Assembly: GCA_023432985.1 (NCBI GenBank) | Contig: JAEZEQ010000065.1 | Coordinates: 4,354 to 68,353 of the forward strand | Source: Bacteroidota bacterium | GTDB taxonomy: Bacteria > Bacteroidota > Bacteroidia > CAIKAF01 | Direction of reading: 5' to 3' | DNA length: 64,000 bases | Shown: positions 43,701 to 50,783 of the stretch, one piece after another | How positions within the stretch are numbered: position 1 is the first letter of the stretch | Layout: each line of letters begins with the position of its first letter | Program-made: the position numbers and the translations under genes | Notes under the pieces: generated by a model | Database searches by the model: none | Seen by the model: the letters and a program-made list of their open reading frames with translations, nothing else | Told to the model about the DNA's origin: nothing

Positions 43701-44462
43701 GGATCGGATGAAATTGCCGCCCTGGTAAAAGCCTATAATATTGCCATCGCCGACCTGCAAGCCAGTGCCGAATTATTGGCCAGCTCCGAAAGAGAAAAAG
43801 CCTGGCGCGAAATGGCCAAACAAGTAGCCCACGAAATTAAAAACCCGCTTACCCCATTGCGCCTTAACCTGCAAATGCTCGAAAAAGCCTATAAGGACGG
43901 ACGTGAAGATTTTGATGAACGCTTTAAACAATTCCACAAAAGTGCACTCGAACAAATCGATACTATGGCCCAAATTGCGACCGATTTCAGCAATTTTGCA
44001 CGATTGGATAAAATGGAAATGAGTGAGACCAATATAGTCCCCCTTATTAAATCGGTCCACTCTATGTTTGAGTTTTATATGGATAATGTGGAAGTGAAAT
44101 GCGATTTGCCCCAAAAAGAAATCTGGGTGATGGGCGATAAGGATTTAATTCTACGCATATTGAATAATTTGGTGAAAAATGCCTGCCAGGCCATAGGACC
44201 ACGTAATGTGGGCTGGGTCGAAATCAGCGCTAAAAAACGCGATAATACCTGGGAAATTTGTGTTCAAGATAATGGCCCCGGTATCCCCGAAGCCATGAAA
44301 TCCAGCATTTTTAAACCTAATTTTACGACTAAAACTATGGGAAGCGGACTGGGTTTGGTGATGTGTAAGAATATGGTCGAAAGTATGGACGGAGAAATAT
44401 GGTTCGAAAGTGTGGAAAATGAGGGAACCCTCTTTGTTTTTTCTTTGAAAGCGATGGAATGA
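40788..44462 (+). CDS. Large membrane sensor histidine kinase, NtrY-like
   Basis: A 1224-residue sensor kinase. It has an N-terminal transmembrane helix, an extracytoplasmic region to about 210, a cluster of about seven membrane helices (LGFCGYMFLLIGIIVQA and onwards), a second extracytoplasmic domain and further helices near 710-770 and 930-950. A HAMP segment follows (LRPLEELRLRILGLRIGDRL). The HisKA box has the phosphoacceptor His1015 in QVAHEIKNPLTPLRLNLQML. The ATPase core shows NLVKNACQAI, DNGPGIPEAM and GSGLGLVMCKN. No response regulator is in the window. The ATGA overlap with glpD implies co-expression, which is odd for a regulator. The signal sensed is unknown. Confidence 0.92.
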   Translation: MTRNKKYLTRAAIALWITSLTILLVFKVMNNRYFSQEAISKRITHLFQEQERRHEDLVFKVENDLIPSLNKKQLPVSDYAYWLDLYSRTKIGVFVYRSDSLIYWNNSQISVDRQYVYNIYNAVLVFKKRAIYTSKTFQSGNYRILLLSQLQENKALPSASPRFEFDPKYRIPPEVQLVDNEFSGEYGKVYPLTSISGQEVARFFIPDEYTKGNQMWENFLLGFCGYMFLLIGIIVQARIKKPHWQGLYSLFVVLISALYLYLDATYNISGKNYEVGLYDSSLYASGTLIPSLGDFFNWILSFAIWSFMFFLYSIRFVGRKYYAYFQNRKWVYWLFGLISISSIIPLYLVPNYLIQNSTLALDFNYITYFNLTSLAGVAIMLFALMGYLLTNVSGSYFVMRNKGSWLLFILGKTCGFLALFFILKPPFFDMLLILLYCAPMSAYLLVYFKKNNRYLSDFFLIFAAVWSALFIGYFLVKNTVEKRKVEASFYADKISGQSDPAASFYFQNAAQSFAGDSLMQNLLLDAKEKSKLEEVLDLAINQHFSGYWNNYSILTFYKDSFKIEPHDSLIFERFESLLFKSVGGDYGQFSPLYSDSNYWKFIGKLPVDVGLPNKGNLYLVFETKKYMGQTGLPEFLIRRPYYLETLQKGFFTGRYVNGILVDNSGYGNMPLFLNEENLSLLKDTEFGHVTYFTQGNEAIVVVDAKSNSSSYLNTVSILFLVILIFISILRWFTVKFIPARKYISLGSQFRFFVIATITVTFVLLLVNSIFFTRQVILDQDRKFFAKTSEHIQSQIEGIDWDKFSDIRSEFLDQLESKLSTIASRNRIEINYYSARGHLLYSSRPEIFREQFRANVIEPRGRIALMEGTHSFYFLKDQIGDIEYTSVYLPIYSEQQNLKGYVEIPFFSENAKRNTELSFSINQIVNYFTIFITIVILFTLLASIRFLRPLEELRLRILGLRIGDRLMPIEYRGSDEIAALVKAYNIAIADLQASAELLASSEREKAWREMAKQVAHEIKNPLTPLRLNLQMLEKAYKDGREDFDERFKQFHKSALEQIDTMAQIATDFSNFARLDKMEMSETNIVPLIKSVHSMFEFYMDNVEVKCDLPQKEIWVMGDKDLILRILNNLVKNACQAIGPRNVGWVEISAKKRDNTWEICVQDNGPGIPEAMKSSIFKPNFTTKTMGSGLGLVMCKNMVESMDGEIWFESVENEGTLFVFSLKAME

Positions 44463-44494
44463 TTTTTGTATATTGCGCCTGAAAAAGTTAACGA

Positions 44495-45412
44495 ATGACT
44501 AAACCAATCGAAAGGACTGAAAAGAAAAACAGTCTTATTAATCTTGTTCTCATTTTATTGGGAATTCTAGCCTTATTATTGCTTGCAGGATCTCTGTTTT
44601 TGGGCTGGCAATATCTTCAGCTTAATAATGAAGTTAGCCGTCAGGAGCAGGTTATAGAACGCCAAAATATTCAAAAGGATAGTTTGCAAAATGAAATCGA
44701 ATTCCTGAAAACGGAAATCAGAAAACAACAGGATCTGCACAATGTTGAGGTCGAAAATGTAATCGGTCAGTTAGAGAATTTGAAAGTAAGCCTGCGCTCA
44801 AACTCCGGAGGCGAAAGTCTGAATAAGTATAAAGCCGAAGTGAAAAGACTGAAAGAGGAAATTGCCACTTTTCAGGAACAGGCCGAAGCATGGAGATTGA
44901 AGGAAGCTGAATATAAACAACAATTGGATATAGCACGCTCGGATATGAAAGTGCTGGATTCGCAAAATCAATCCCTCGAAAGTGATAAAAAAATGCTGAC
45001 CGAAAAGGTGGAGTCCGGGGCCGTTTTGCAAATTTCGGATATTGCCGCACACGCATTTTTTGTAAACAAGAAAGGGAAGGAAAAAGCGCTGGATAAAGCC
45101 CGGAAAGTGAATAAGCTCGAATGTTGTTTTACGGTTTTCAGAAATAGTATAGCCGAAAAGGGCGAACGTACAGCTTATCTGATTATCAAAGAACCCGGAG
45201 GAAAGATTATTAAATCGGATAAAAGTGCCTTGTTCGAATCGACCGGAGGTCTTATGAATTATACCGCTATGTCCACTTTTAACTACGACGGACAAGATAC
45301 CAAACTATGTATAGATATAGACCTGAAAGATGACCTTGAAAAAGGGAATTATTTAATGGAGGTGTATATTGATAAAAATTATACTTCGGAACAAAAAATT
45401 GAATTAAAATAG
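44495..45412 (+). CDS. Membrane-anchored coiled-coil protein of unknown function
   Basis: A 305-residue protein with one transmembrane helix (about 16-40, LVLILLGILALLLLAGSLFL). A long coiled coil (about 45-170) is rich in Glu, Lys and Gln heptads. A C-terminal beta-rich domain has CCFTVFRNSIAEKGERTAYL and ends EVYIDKNYTSEQKIELK. I do not recognise a characterised family, although similar domain orders are common in Bacteroidota. It begins 32 bases after the kinase gene, so it may belong to the glpD-kinase unit. A structural or scaffolding role is only a guess. Confidence 0.8.
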   Translation: MTKPIERTEKKNSLINLVLILLGILALLLLAGSLFLGWQYLQLNNEVSRQEQVIERQNIQKDSLQNEIEFLKTEIRKQQDLHNVEVENVIGQLENLKVSLRSNSGGESLNKYKAEVKRLKEEIATFQEQAEAWRLKEAEYKQQLDIARSDMKVLDSQNQSLESDKKMLTEKVESGAVLQISDIAAHAFFVNKKGKEKALDKARKVNKLECCFTVFRNSIAEKGERTAYLIIKEPGGKIIKSDKSALFESTGGLMNYTAMSTFNYDGQDTKLCIDIDLKDDLEKGNYLMEVYIDKNYTSEQKIELK

Positions 45413-45444
45413 CAAAATCAATCACAAACATAAAAACAAGAAAA

Positions 45445-45885
45445 ATGAAAAAACAAATCGTAATTTTAGGCGCTTTAGTTGTAGGAATTATGGCATGGAG
45501 CGGCTGTACTAAAGAGGATCTTATCGGTTCTATGACTGCTAACGTAAACGGTACAGCATGGACAGCAACCGGACAGGCAGCTGTGGCAGTGCAAAATCGT
45601 GTGGTGATCACGGGTAGTACCTCAAGCTCTACTATCGTATTAAGTCCGAACGGTAAAGCCGCAGGAACATATAATACGGACGTGTTCGAAGGTAGTGTGC
45701 AGCCTTTTGTATATACGCCCAATTTGAATACTCCGCAAAATACCTATGCCGGTTCAAGCGGATCTATCGTTATTACTTCTTATTCTAATAATCGCCTGAG
45801 CGGAACTTTTAACGTGTCTGCTACCAATGCAACCCCGGAAACGATTAATATTACGGGCGAATTCAAGAATATTTTGATTAACTAA
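45445..45885 (+). CDS. DUF6252-like lipoprotein
   Basis: A 146-residue lipoprotein with the lipobox MAWSGC (Cys21) and a beta-sandwich domain starting MTANVNGTAWTATG and ending RLSGTFNVSATNA... ITGEFKN. This matches my memory of DUF6252-like proteins, which have no known function. It may be surface-exposed or in the outer-membrane inner leaflet. It follows the coiled-coil gene by 32 bases and is closed by a strong terminator. Confidence 0.78.
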   Translation: MKKQIVILGALVVGIMAWSGCTKEDLIGSMTANVNGTAWTATGQAAVAVQNRVVITGSTSSSTIVLSPNGKAAGTYNTDVFEGSVQPFVYTPNLNTPQNTYAGSSGSIVITSYSNNRLSGTFNVSATNATPETINITGEFKNILIN

Positions 45886-45911
45886 CTCATATTTTTTACA
45901 TATGTTTTTTA

Positions 45912-45941
45912 AAAGATGCCTGAAGCAGGCATCTTTTTTTT
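45912..45941 (+). terminator. Intrinsic terminator
   Basis: AAGATGCCTG pairs with CAGGCATCTT across AAG and is followed by a T-run, 27 bases after the lipoprotein stop. Confidence 0.95.
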
Positions 45942-45988
45942 GTTAGCAAAATATTGAAAATTGACTATGAATTCCACCCCTTTGGTTA

Positions 45989-45996
45989 TACATTTG
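45989..45996 (+). promoter_or_regulatory. TAnnTTTG box immediately before thyA
   Basis: TACATTTG is a perfect -7 consensus that ends only four bases before the ATG at 46001. Transcription would start at or inside the first codons, giving a leaderless thyA-folA mRNA, unless a more distant promoter is used. Confidence 0.6.
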
Positions 45997-46000
45997 TACT

Positions 46001-46795
46001 ATGCGCCAGTATCATGATTTAATGCAGTATGTTTTGGACCACGGAACATACAAAGAAGACAGAACCGGTACGGGTACCTACAGCGTATTCGGTTATCAAA
46101 TGCGATTCGATTTATCGGAAGGATTCCCCTTGGTTACTACCAAGAAAGTGCATCTGCGATCTATTATTCACGAATTGCTTTGGTTTTTGAAAGGAGATAC
46201 CAATATCGCATATCTTAAAGATAATGGGGTAAGCATTTGGGATGAATGGGCTGACGAACAAGGAAATCTTGGTCCGGTCTACGGATACCAATGGCGCAGC
46301 TGGCAAACTGCTTCCGGCGAAGCGATTGATCAAATTTCTAAAGTAATCGACCAGATTAAACGCAATCCGGATAGCCGCCGACTCATCGTCACCGCGTGGA
46401 ATCCGGCCGATGTAGATAAAATGGCCCTGCCTCCATGTCACGCTTTTTTCCAATTTTACGTAGCCAATGGAAAATTAAGCTGTCAGCTCTATCAACGTAG
46501 CGCCGATATTTTTTTAGGCGTACCTTTTAATATAGCCTCTTATGCATTGCTGACCATGATGGTGGCTCAGGTATGTGGTTTGAAAGCAGGCGAATTTGTG
46601 CACACTTTCGGCGATGCACATATCTACTCGAACCACCTTGAACAAGCCAAATTGCAATTGTCGCGCGACCTGCGCCCCTTGCCTACCATGAATATAAATC
46701 CACAAGTGAAGGATATTTTCGGATTTTCTTTCGAGGATTTTGAACTGCTTAATTATGACCCGCATCCACATATTAAAGCCCCGGTTGCCGTATAA
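46001..46795 (+). CDS. thyA: Thymidylate synthase
   Basis: This 264-residue enzyme methylates dUMP to dTMP using methylene-tetrahydrofolate. The catalytic Cys146 lies in ALPPCHAFFQFYV at the same position as in E. coli. The substrate loop QRSADIFLGVPFNIASYALL and the C-terminal HIKAPVAV are intact. Length is canonical. The TAA stop shares one base with the folA ATG, so the pair is translationally coupled. FolA regenerates the tetrahydrofolate that ThyA oxidises. Confidence 0.98.
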   Translation: MRQYHDLMQYVLDHGTYKEDRTGTGTYSVFGYQMRFDLSEGFPLVTTKKVHLRSIIHELLWFLKGDTNIAYLKDNGVSIWDEWADEQGNLGPVYGYQWRSWQTASGEAIDQISKVIDQIKRNPDSRRLIVTAWNPADVDKMALPPCHAFFQFYVANGKLSCQLYQRSADIFLGVPFNIASYALLTMMVAQVCGLKAGEFVHTFGDAHIYSNHLEQAKLQLSRDLRPLPTMNINPQVKDIFGFSFEDFELLNYDPHPHIKAPVAV

Positions 46796-47283
46796 TGAGA
46801 ATATCTTTGCTTGTAGCCCTTGCCCAAAATGGAGTTATTGGAATCAATAATGACCTGCCATGGCGCCTGCCCGATGACCTGAAATGGTTTAAAAAAAATA
46901 CCCTCGGTAAACCCATTATCATGGGACGAAATACTATGGAAAGCCTGGGCCGCCGCCCCTTGCCCGGAAGAAAAAATATTTTTATCAGCCGCCAATTTCA
47001 AGAACATATTGAAGGATTTGAACATGCCGCATCTTTATCGGATGCCATTGCGCTCTGCGGTGATGTGGACGAAATTTGTATTATTGGAGGTGCCTTTTTG
47101 TATGAATCGGCCCTGGATATGGTCGACCGCATGTATATTACCCGCGTGGAAGCCGAACCGGAAGGTGATACTTTTTTTCCTGAATTTGATGCCGATCTCT
47201 GGAAATGCATCTATAGCGAACAGCATGAAAAGGATGATAGACATGCCTATGCTTTTCGTTTCGAAATATGGGATCGCATTTAA
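46795..47283 (+). CDS. folA: Dihydrofolate reductase
   Basis: A 162-residue NADPH-dependent reductase that restores tetrahydrofolate after the ThyA reaction. Motifs VALAQNGVIGINNDLPWRLPDDL with the catalytic Asp, IIMGRNTMESLGRRPLPGRKN and IIGGAFLYESAL are all present. Its start overlaps the thyA stop (TAATG). It is followed by a GC-rich structured element. Confidence 0.97.
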   Translation: MRISLLVALAQNGVIGINNDLPWRLPDDLKWFKKNTLGKPIIMGRNTMESLGRRPLPGRKNIFISRQFQEHIEGFEHAASLSDAIALCGDVDEICIIGGAFLYESALDMVDRMYITRVEAEPEGDTFFPEFDADLWKCIYSEQHEKDDRHAYAFRFEIWDRI

Positions 47284-47310
47284 GCCTTAATTTGAAAATA
47301 AGCCTTTGTA

Positions 47311-47399
47311 TCGCGCGCCGGATACCCGTAGGGTGCTAGGCTGCGTAATGCAATGAAGCGGCCGTACATCCCAAGTGGTAGCCGGGACGGGGCTTTTTT
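47311..47399 (+). ncRNA. GC-rich structured intergenic element with T-run
   Basis: Unusually GC-rich for an intergenic region here. It begins with a hairpin in which CGCGCC pairs with GGCTGCG (one bulged base) around an inner ACCC-GTA-GGGT stem. A second hairpin follows in which TCCC pairs with GGGA and CCG with CGG, and the element ends in GGGGC plus six T residues. This looks like a small structured RNA or a dispersed intergenic repeat with its own terminator. I cannot match it to a known RNA family. It could also be only the terminator of thyA-folA. Confidence 0.35.
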
Positions 47400-47434
47400 A
47401 TTGTGGGCCAAATGCCCGCGCCCAAATGAAATTT

Positions 47435-48127
47435 TTATGCAAGTACTTCAGCTAATATGCTTTCGAATAGTTGTAGTCCGTCCTTATTGTGCAACTCCTC
47501 ATTCCAGGCTCTCTCGGGATGCGGCATCATGCCAAATACATTCCGATTTTTATTGGTAATGCCGGCTATATTGTCGAGTGCTCCATTCGGATTACTGTCT
47601 GAAGTGATTTCCCCCTTTTCGTTGCAATAACGGAATAATATCTGATCGTTATCTTGTAGAGATTTTAGTGTGTCGTCCTGACAGAAAAAATTACCCTCCC
47701 CATGTGCAATGGGAATTTTGAGTACTTGACCCGGATTTATATTGCGGGTAATGAGCGAATTGCTGCTTTCTGTGCGCAAATATACATTGTCGCAAATGAA
47801 CTTTTGATGGGTATTGTGCAAAAGTGCCCCTTCGAGCAACCCGGCCTCTGTCAGTATCTGAAAGCCATTGCAAATGCCCATAACATAACCGCCTTGTTGT
47901 GCAAAACGCGTCACTTCTTGCATGATTGGTGAAAAACGAGCTATGGCTCCCGAACGTAAATAATCGCCGTAGGAAAAACCACCCGGACAAAATACCATGT
48001 CGACGCCCTGTAAATCATGGTCTTTATGCCAAAGTGAAGCTACAGGCTTGCCTCCGATTTTTTCGAGTGCGTAAATAAGATCTTGATCGCAGTTGCTGCC
48101 GGGAAATGTTATAACACCAAATTTCAT
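47435..48127 (-). CDS. purQ: Phosphoribosylformylglycinamidine synthase glutaminase subunit
   Basis: A 230-residue class I glutamine amidotransferase starting at the ATG at 48127 (MKFGVITFPGSNCDQDL). The in-frame extension upstream adds only seven residues. The nucleophile Cys86 in VMGICNGFQ and the His/Glu pair in MMPHPERAW form the catalytic triad. It feeds ammonia to PurL in step four of purine synthesis. A stand-alone PurQ implies the multi-subunit PurLQS enzyme rather than the fused form. No purL or purS is in the window. Confidence 0.96.
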   Translation of the reverse strand: MKFGVITFPGSNCDQDLIYALEKIGGKPVASLWHKDHDLQGVDMVFCPGGFSYGDYLRSGAIARFSPIMQEVTRFAQQGGYVMGICNGFQILTEAGLLEGALLHNTHQKFICDNVYLRTESSNSLITRNINPGQVLKIPIAHGEGNFFCQDDTLKSLQDNDQILFRYCNEKGEITSDSNPNGALDNIAGITNKNRNVFGMMPHPERAWNEELHNKDGLQLFESILAEVLA

Positions 48128-48169
48128 ACTGTAAATAATAAAGCCCAAAGGTACTAAATGCGAATGAAT

Positions 48170-49171
48170 TTATTTCAATATCGAGAAAGAGATTTCTAAA
48201 TACCAATCTATTTGTAACCAAGTAACGATCAGGAAAAAAAGGATAAAGCCGATTTTTATGTAACGCTCGTCTTTTACATCCAGAAGCAATTGGGTTAATA
48301 GCGTAGCGAAGGGAATGGCAAATGCTGCAAAATGGGAACCTTGCGGACTCTCGGCAAGTAAAGCCCCGAGTATCAGAAAAAGAGGTATCAATGCTGTGAC
48401 ATTGAAGAAGCGACGAGAAATGATTTTTAGTCGCCCATATACCCTGAAATAATGAAAAAGAGCTATGTTCATCAATACGGCTAAAGCGCCCGCATAGGTC
48501 CATATTGCCGGCGAAAAACGAAGTTGCGCAAATGCAGCTTTCGGATTTTCTATGATAAGCTGCGGCTGATAGTCGAACTGAAAATTAAATGCAAATTGAA
48601 ATGCAAAAAGATAAAGTAAGGGAAGTAGACCCCCAATTATAAAGGCTATAGTTTCTTTATAGGATACAGGTCTTATGATGGCACAGGCTATGATGTTGAA
48701 TATATGAAAGAGTATGGCCGGAAACCAAAATAATGTGGCTATGGTGGTCAATAATCCTATATTGAATGAGGCAAACATGGCCTTTTTTTGCTGATACAAA
48801 TTGATGAGCATCCAAATGGAAATGAGAATAAAACTGAGTGAGATGAGTGCGGGCGACAACTTGATCAGCGCTGGATGTATGCTAAAAAAAAGTGTATATA
48901 AAAGGAAGGGGAGACCCGTACTTTTTTCGTATATGTTTTTAGTCGAAATGAAAAAATCAAATATAAATGCCTGTAATATGATCAATATAAAGGAAAGACT
49001 ATACTGGGCAATCGGACTCCACCCGGCAGGTTCCAGATAGACCCAGCCCATCATTTGGCTGTACTCCTGCGAAGGCTTATGGAAAAGTAGGCCGAGTATA
49101 CAAAAGATGCTTAATTGTAAAATCCCGGCCGAATAACCGGCCATTTTATTTATGTAAAGGAATCTGTTCAC
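48170..49171 (-). CDS. DUF6427-like polytopic membrane protein
   Basis: A 333-residue protein made almost entirely of hydrophobic segments, about nine helices (for example SAGILQLSIFCILGLLF, YSLSFILIILQAFIFDFFI, FWFPAILFHIFNIIACAII). Its length and its neighbourhood, purQ on one side and a tiny membrane protein on the other, fit the Bacteroidota family DUF6427. That family has no defined activity. It is transcribed toward purQ with 42 bases between them. It is divergent from the 53-residue gene at 49238. Confidence 0.8.
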   Translation of the reverse strand: MNRFLYINKMAGYSAGILQLSIFCILGLLFHKPSQEYSQMMGWVYLEPAGWSPIAQYSLSFILIILQAFIFDFFISTKNIYEKSTGLPFLLYTLFFSIHPALIKLSPALISLSFILISIWMLINLYQQKKAMFASFNIGLLTTIATLFWFPAILFHIFNIIACAIIRPVSYKETIAFIIGGLLPLLYLFAFQFAFNFQFDYQPQLIIENPKAAFAQLRFSPAIWTYAGALAVLMNIALFHYFRVYGRLKIISRRFFNVTALIPLFLILGALLAESPQGSHFAAFAIPFATLLTQLLLDVKDERYIKIGFILFFLIVTWLQIDWYLEISFSILK

Positions 49172-49177
49172 TCGAAA

Positions 49178-49207
49178 TTGGCTGTTTTGATTTTATTTCT
49201 AATTTTG
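49178..49207 (+). promoter_or_regulatory. Promoter of the 53-residue membrane protein
   Basis: TTG at 49178-49180 and TAATTTTG at 49200-49207, 19 bases apart, match the Bacteroidota consensus. The start codon is 30 bases further on. Confidence 0.65.
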
Positions 49208-49237
49208 TGACAAAGAAACAAAACAAACTTTAAAGAT

Positions 49238-49399
49238 ATGAATTGGTTTTTTGAACCGCTAGGAGATTTTTTTCAGTGGACCTTTAAAGGTTATGAATGG
49301 TTAATGAACCACCACTTTAATGTAGTGCTTATCGCTGTTGGTGCGCTGATGATTTTGTATTGGTTTATGCAAATGATCAGACATCCGAAAGAAGACTGA
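49238..49399 (+). CDS. Small membrane protein (53 residues)
   Basis: ATG at 49238 and TGA at 49397-49399 give a 53-residue protein beginning MNWFFEPLGDFFQWTFKGYE, with a central hydrophobic helix VVLIAVGALMILYWFM and a basic/acidic tail ending HPKED. The layout of an aromatic N-terminal amphipathic part followed by one helix is like the small DUF6341-type proteins found beside DUF6427 genes. A consensus promoter precedes it and a terminator follows, which supports a real gene. Function is unknown. Confidence 0.75.
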   Translation: MNWFFEPLGDFFQWTFKGYEWLMNHHFNVVLIAVGALMILYWFMQMIRHPKED

Positions 49400-49506
49400 T
49401 TTTTTTCTCTTTCTCTTTTAATTATGCCATATCTACAGATCTATGGTATGCTAAGCTTATTCAAAAACTTGAAGTCTAAGGCTGTTTTATGCCTGTTCTA
49501 TATTTG

Positions 49507-49540
49507 AAGCCGAACTTTAATTTGTTCGGCTTTTTCTTTT
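49507..49540 (+). terminator. Intrinsic terminator after the small membrane gene
   Basis: AAGCCGAAC pairs with GTTCGGCTT across TTTAATTT and is followed by a broken run of T residues. It lies about 110 bases after the stop codon, leaving a long 3' untranslated region. Confidence 0.88.
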
Positions 49541-49581
49541 TTTATCCCATTTTATCTCTCCCTCGGTTTCTACTTTTTAGC

Positions 49582-49589
49582 TACTTTTG
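49582..49589 (+). promoter_or_regulatory. TAnnTTTG box immediately before queA
   Basis: TACTTTTG matches the -7 consensus and ends 3 bases before one possible ATG (49593) and 12 bases before another (49602). The second start would leave a short leader. No -33 element is visible. Confidence 0.5.
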
Positions 49590-49592
49590 TGC

Positions 49593-50771
49593 ATGATTTC
49601 TATGCTCGATTTCGATTATCTGCTGCCCGACGAGAAAATTGCCAAATTCCCCTTGTCTCCCCGCGATTCTTCTAAACTCCTGGTATGCCGTAAAGGCCAA
49701 ATTTCGCACCACCAATTTTCGAATTTGCCCGATTTATTGCCGCCCCATAGCTTGCTCGTTCTCAACGAAACACAAGTTGTACCCGCGCGTATCTTTTTTA
49801 CCCGCCCCTCGGGCAAAATAATCGAAGTCTTTGTGCTAAACCCCGCCGATCCATCCATCAACGCCAATATTGCCCTCCAAGCTAAATCTCCTATAGCCTT
49901 CACTTGCCTGGTGGGCGGACGTAAAGCATGGAAGCCCGACCAAACTCTCAGCCTCTCTCTGCCTAATTGCACGCTCAGCTGCTCCTGGCTCAACCGCGAT
50001 AATAATACGATCTCTTTTGAATGGGATAATGATGAACTCTCTTTTTCTGAAATTCTTCACGAAATCGGACAAATTCCCTTGCCCCCATATCTTAACCGCG
50101 ATTGGGAAGAATCGGATCGGGAAAATTATCAAACGGTCTACGCACGCTATAAAGGATCTGTGGCCGCACCTACAGCCGGATTGCATTTTACGGATCGGGT
50201 CTTTGAAGAACTCCGTAACCGAAATTTTAAAACGCTGTTTACTACCCTGCACGTTGGAGCCGGTACTTTCCTTCCTGTGAAATCGGACCTCGCACAAGAA
50301 CACCGCATGCATCACGAACAAATTGTACTCGATATTGAATTCCTGCGCCAATTGCAAAAACATGAAGGTCCCGTCGTCCCCGTCGGAACTACCTCATGCC
50401 GACTGCTGGAATCGATCTACTGGCTCGGAGCCAAAATTCATGCCGAGCCTAATGCCGAATTTATTATTGAACAATCGGATGCCTATTCTATCCCCATTAT
50501 CCCAAAGGATAAAGCCCTCCAAAATGTAATCGACTATATGACGAATAGAAATATGTCGGTATGGAGCGGATTGTCGGCCCTCTACATTATGCCGGGTTAT
50601 TCTTTCAGAATGACGGATGCTTTGATTACGAATTTCCACCAGCCTAAATCAACCCTGCTGCTTCTCATTGCCTCACTTATCGGGGATGATTGGAAAAAAG
50701 TCTATACTCAAGCGCTCGAATCGGATTATCGTTTCCTCAGTTATGGCGATAGCTCTTTGCTTATTCCTTGA
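49593..50771 (+). CDS. queA: S-adenosylmethionine:tRNA ribosyltransferase-isomerase
   Basis: This enzyme transfers and isomerises the ribosyl part of SAM onto 7-aminomethyl-deazaguanine in tRNA, forming epoxyqueuosine. Motifs FDYLLPDEKIAKFP, GSVAAPTAGLHFT and LHVGAGTFLPVK, plus MPGYSFRMTDALITNFHQPKSTLL in part, are characteristic. At 392 residues it is longer than the E. coli protein, as in other Bacteroidota. The ATG at 49602 (MLDFDYLLPDEK) is an equally good start given the promoter box. It converges on dprA with only 12 bases between stops and no clear terminator. Confidence 0.95.
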   Translation: MISMLDFDYLLPDEKIAKFPLSPRDSSKLLVCRKGQISHHQFSNLPDLLPPHSLLVLNETQVVPARIFFTRPSGKIIEVFVLNPADPSINANIALQAKSPIAFTCLVGGRKAWKPDQTLSLSLPNCTLSCSWLNRDNNTISFEWDNDELSFSEILHEIGQIPLPPYLNRDWEESDRENYQTVYARYKGSVAAPTAGLHFTDRVFEELRNRNFKTLFTTLHVGAGTFLPVKSDLAQEHRMHHEQIVLDIEFLRQLQKHEGPVVPVGTTSCRLLESIYWLGAKIHAEPNAEFIIEQSDAYSIPIIPKDKALQNVIDYMTNRNMSVWSGLSALYIMPGYSFRMTDALITNFHQPKSTLLLLIASLIGDDWKKVYTQALESDYRFLSYGDSSLLIP

Positions 50772-50783
50772 TTTTTTTCCCGT

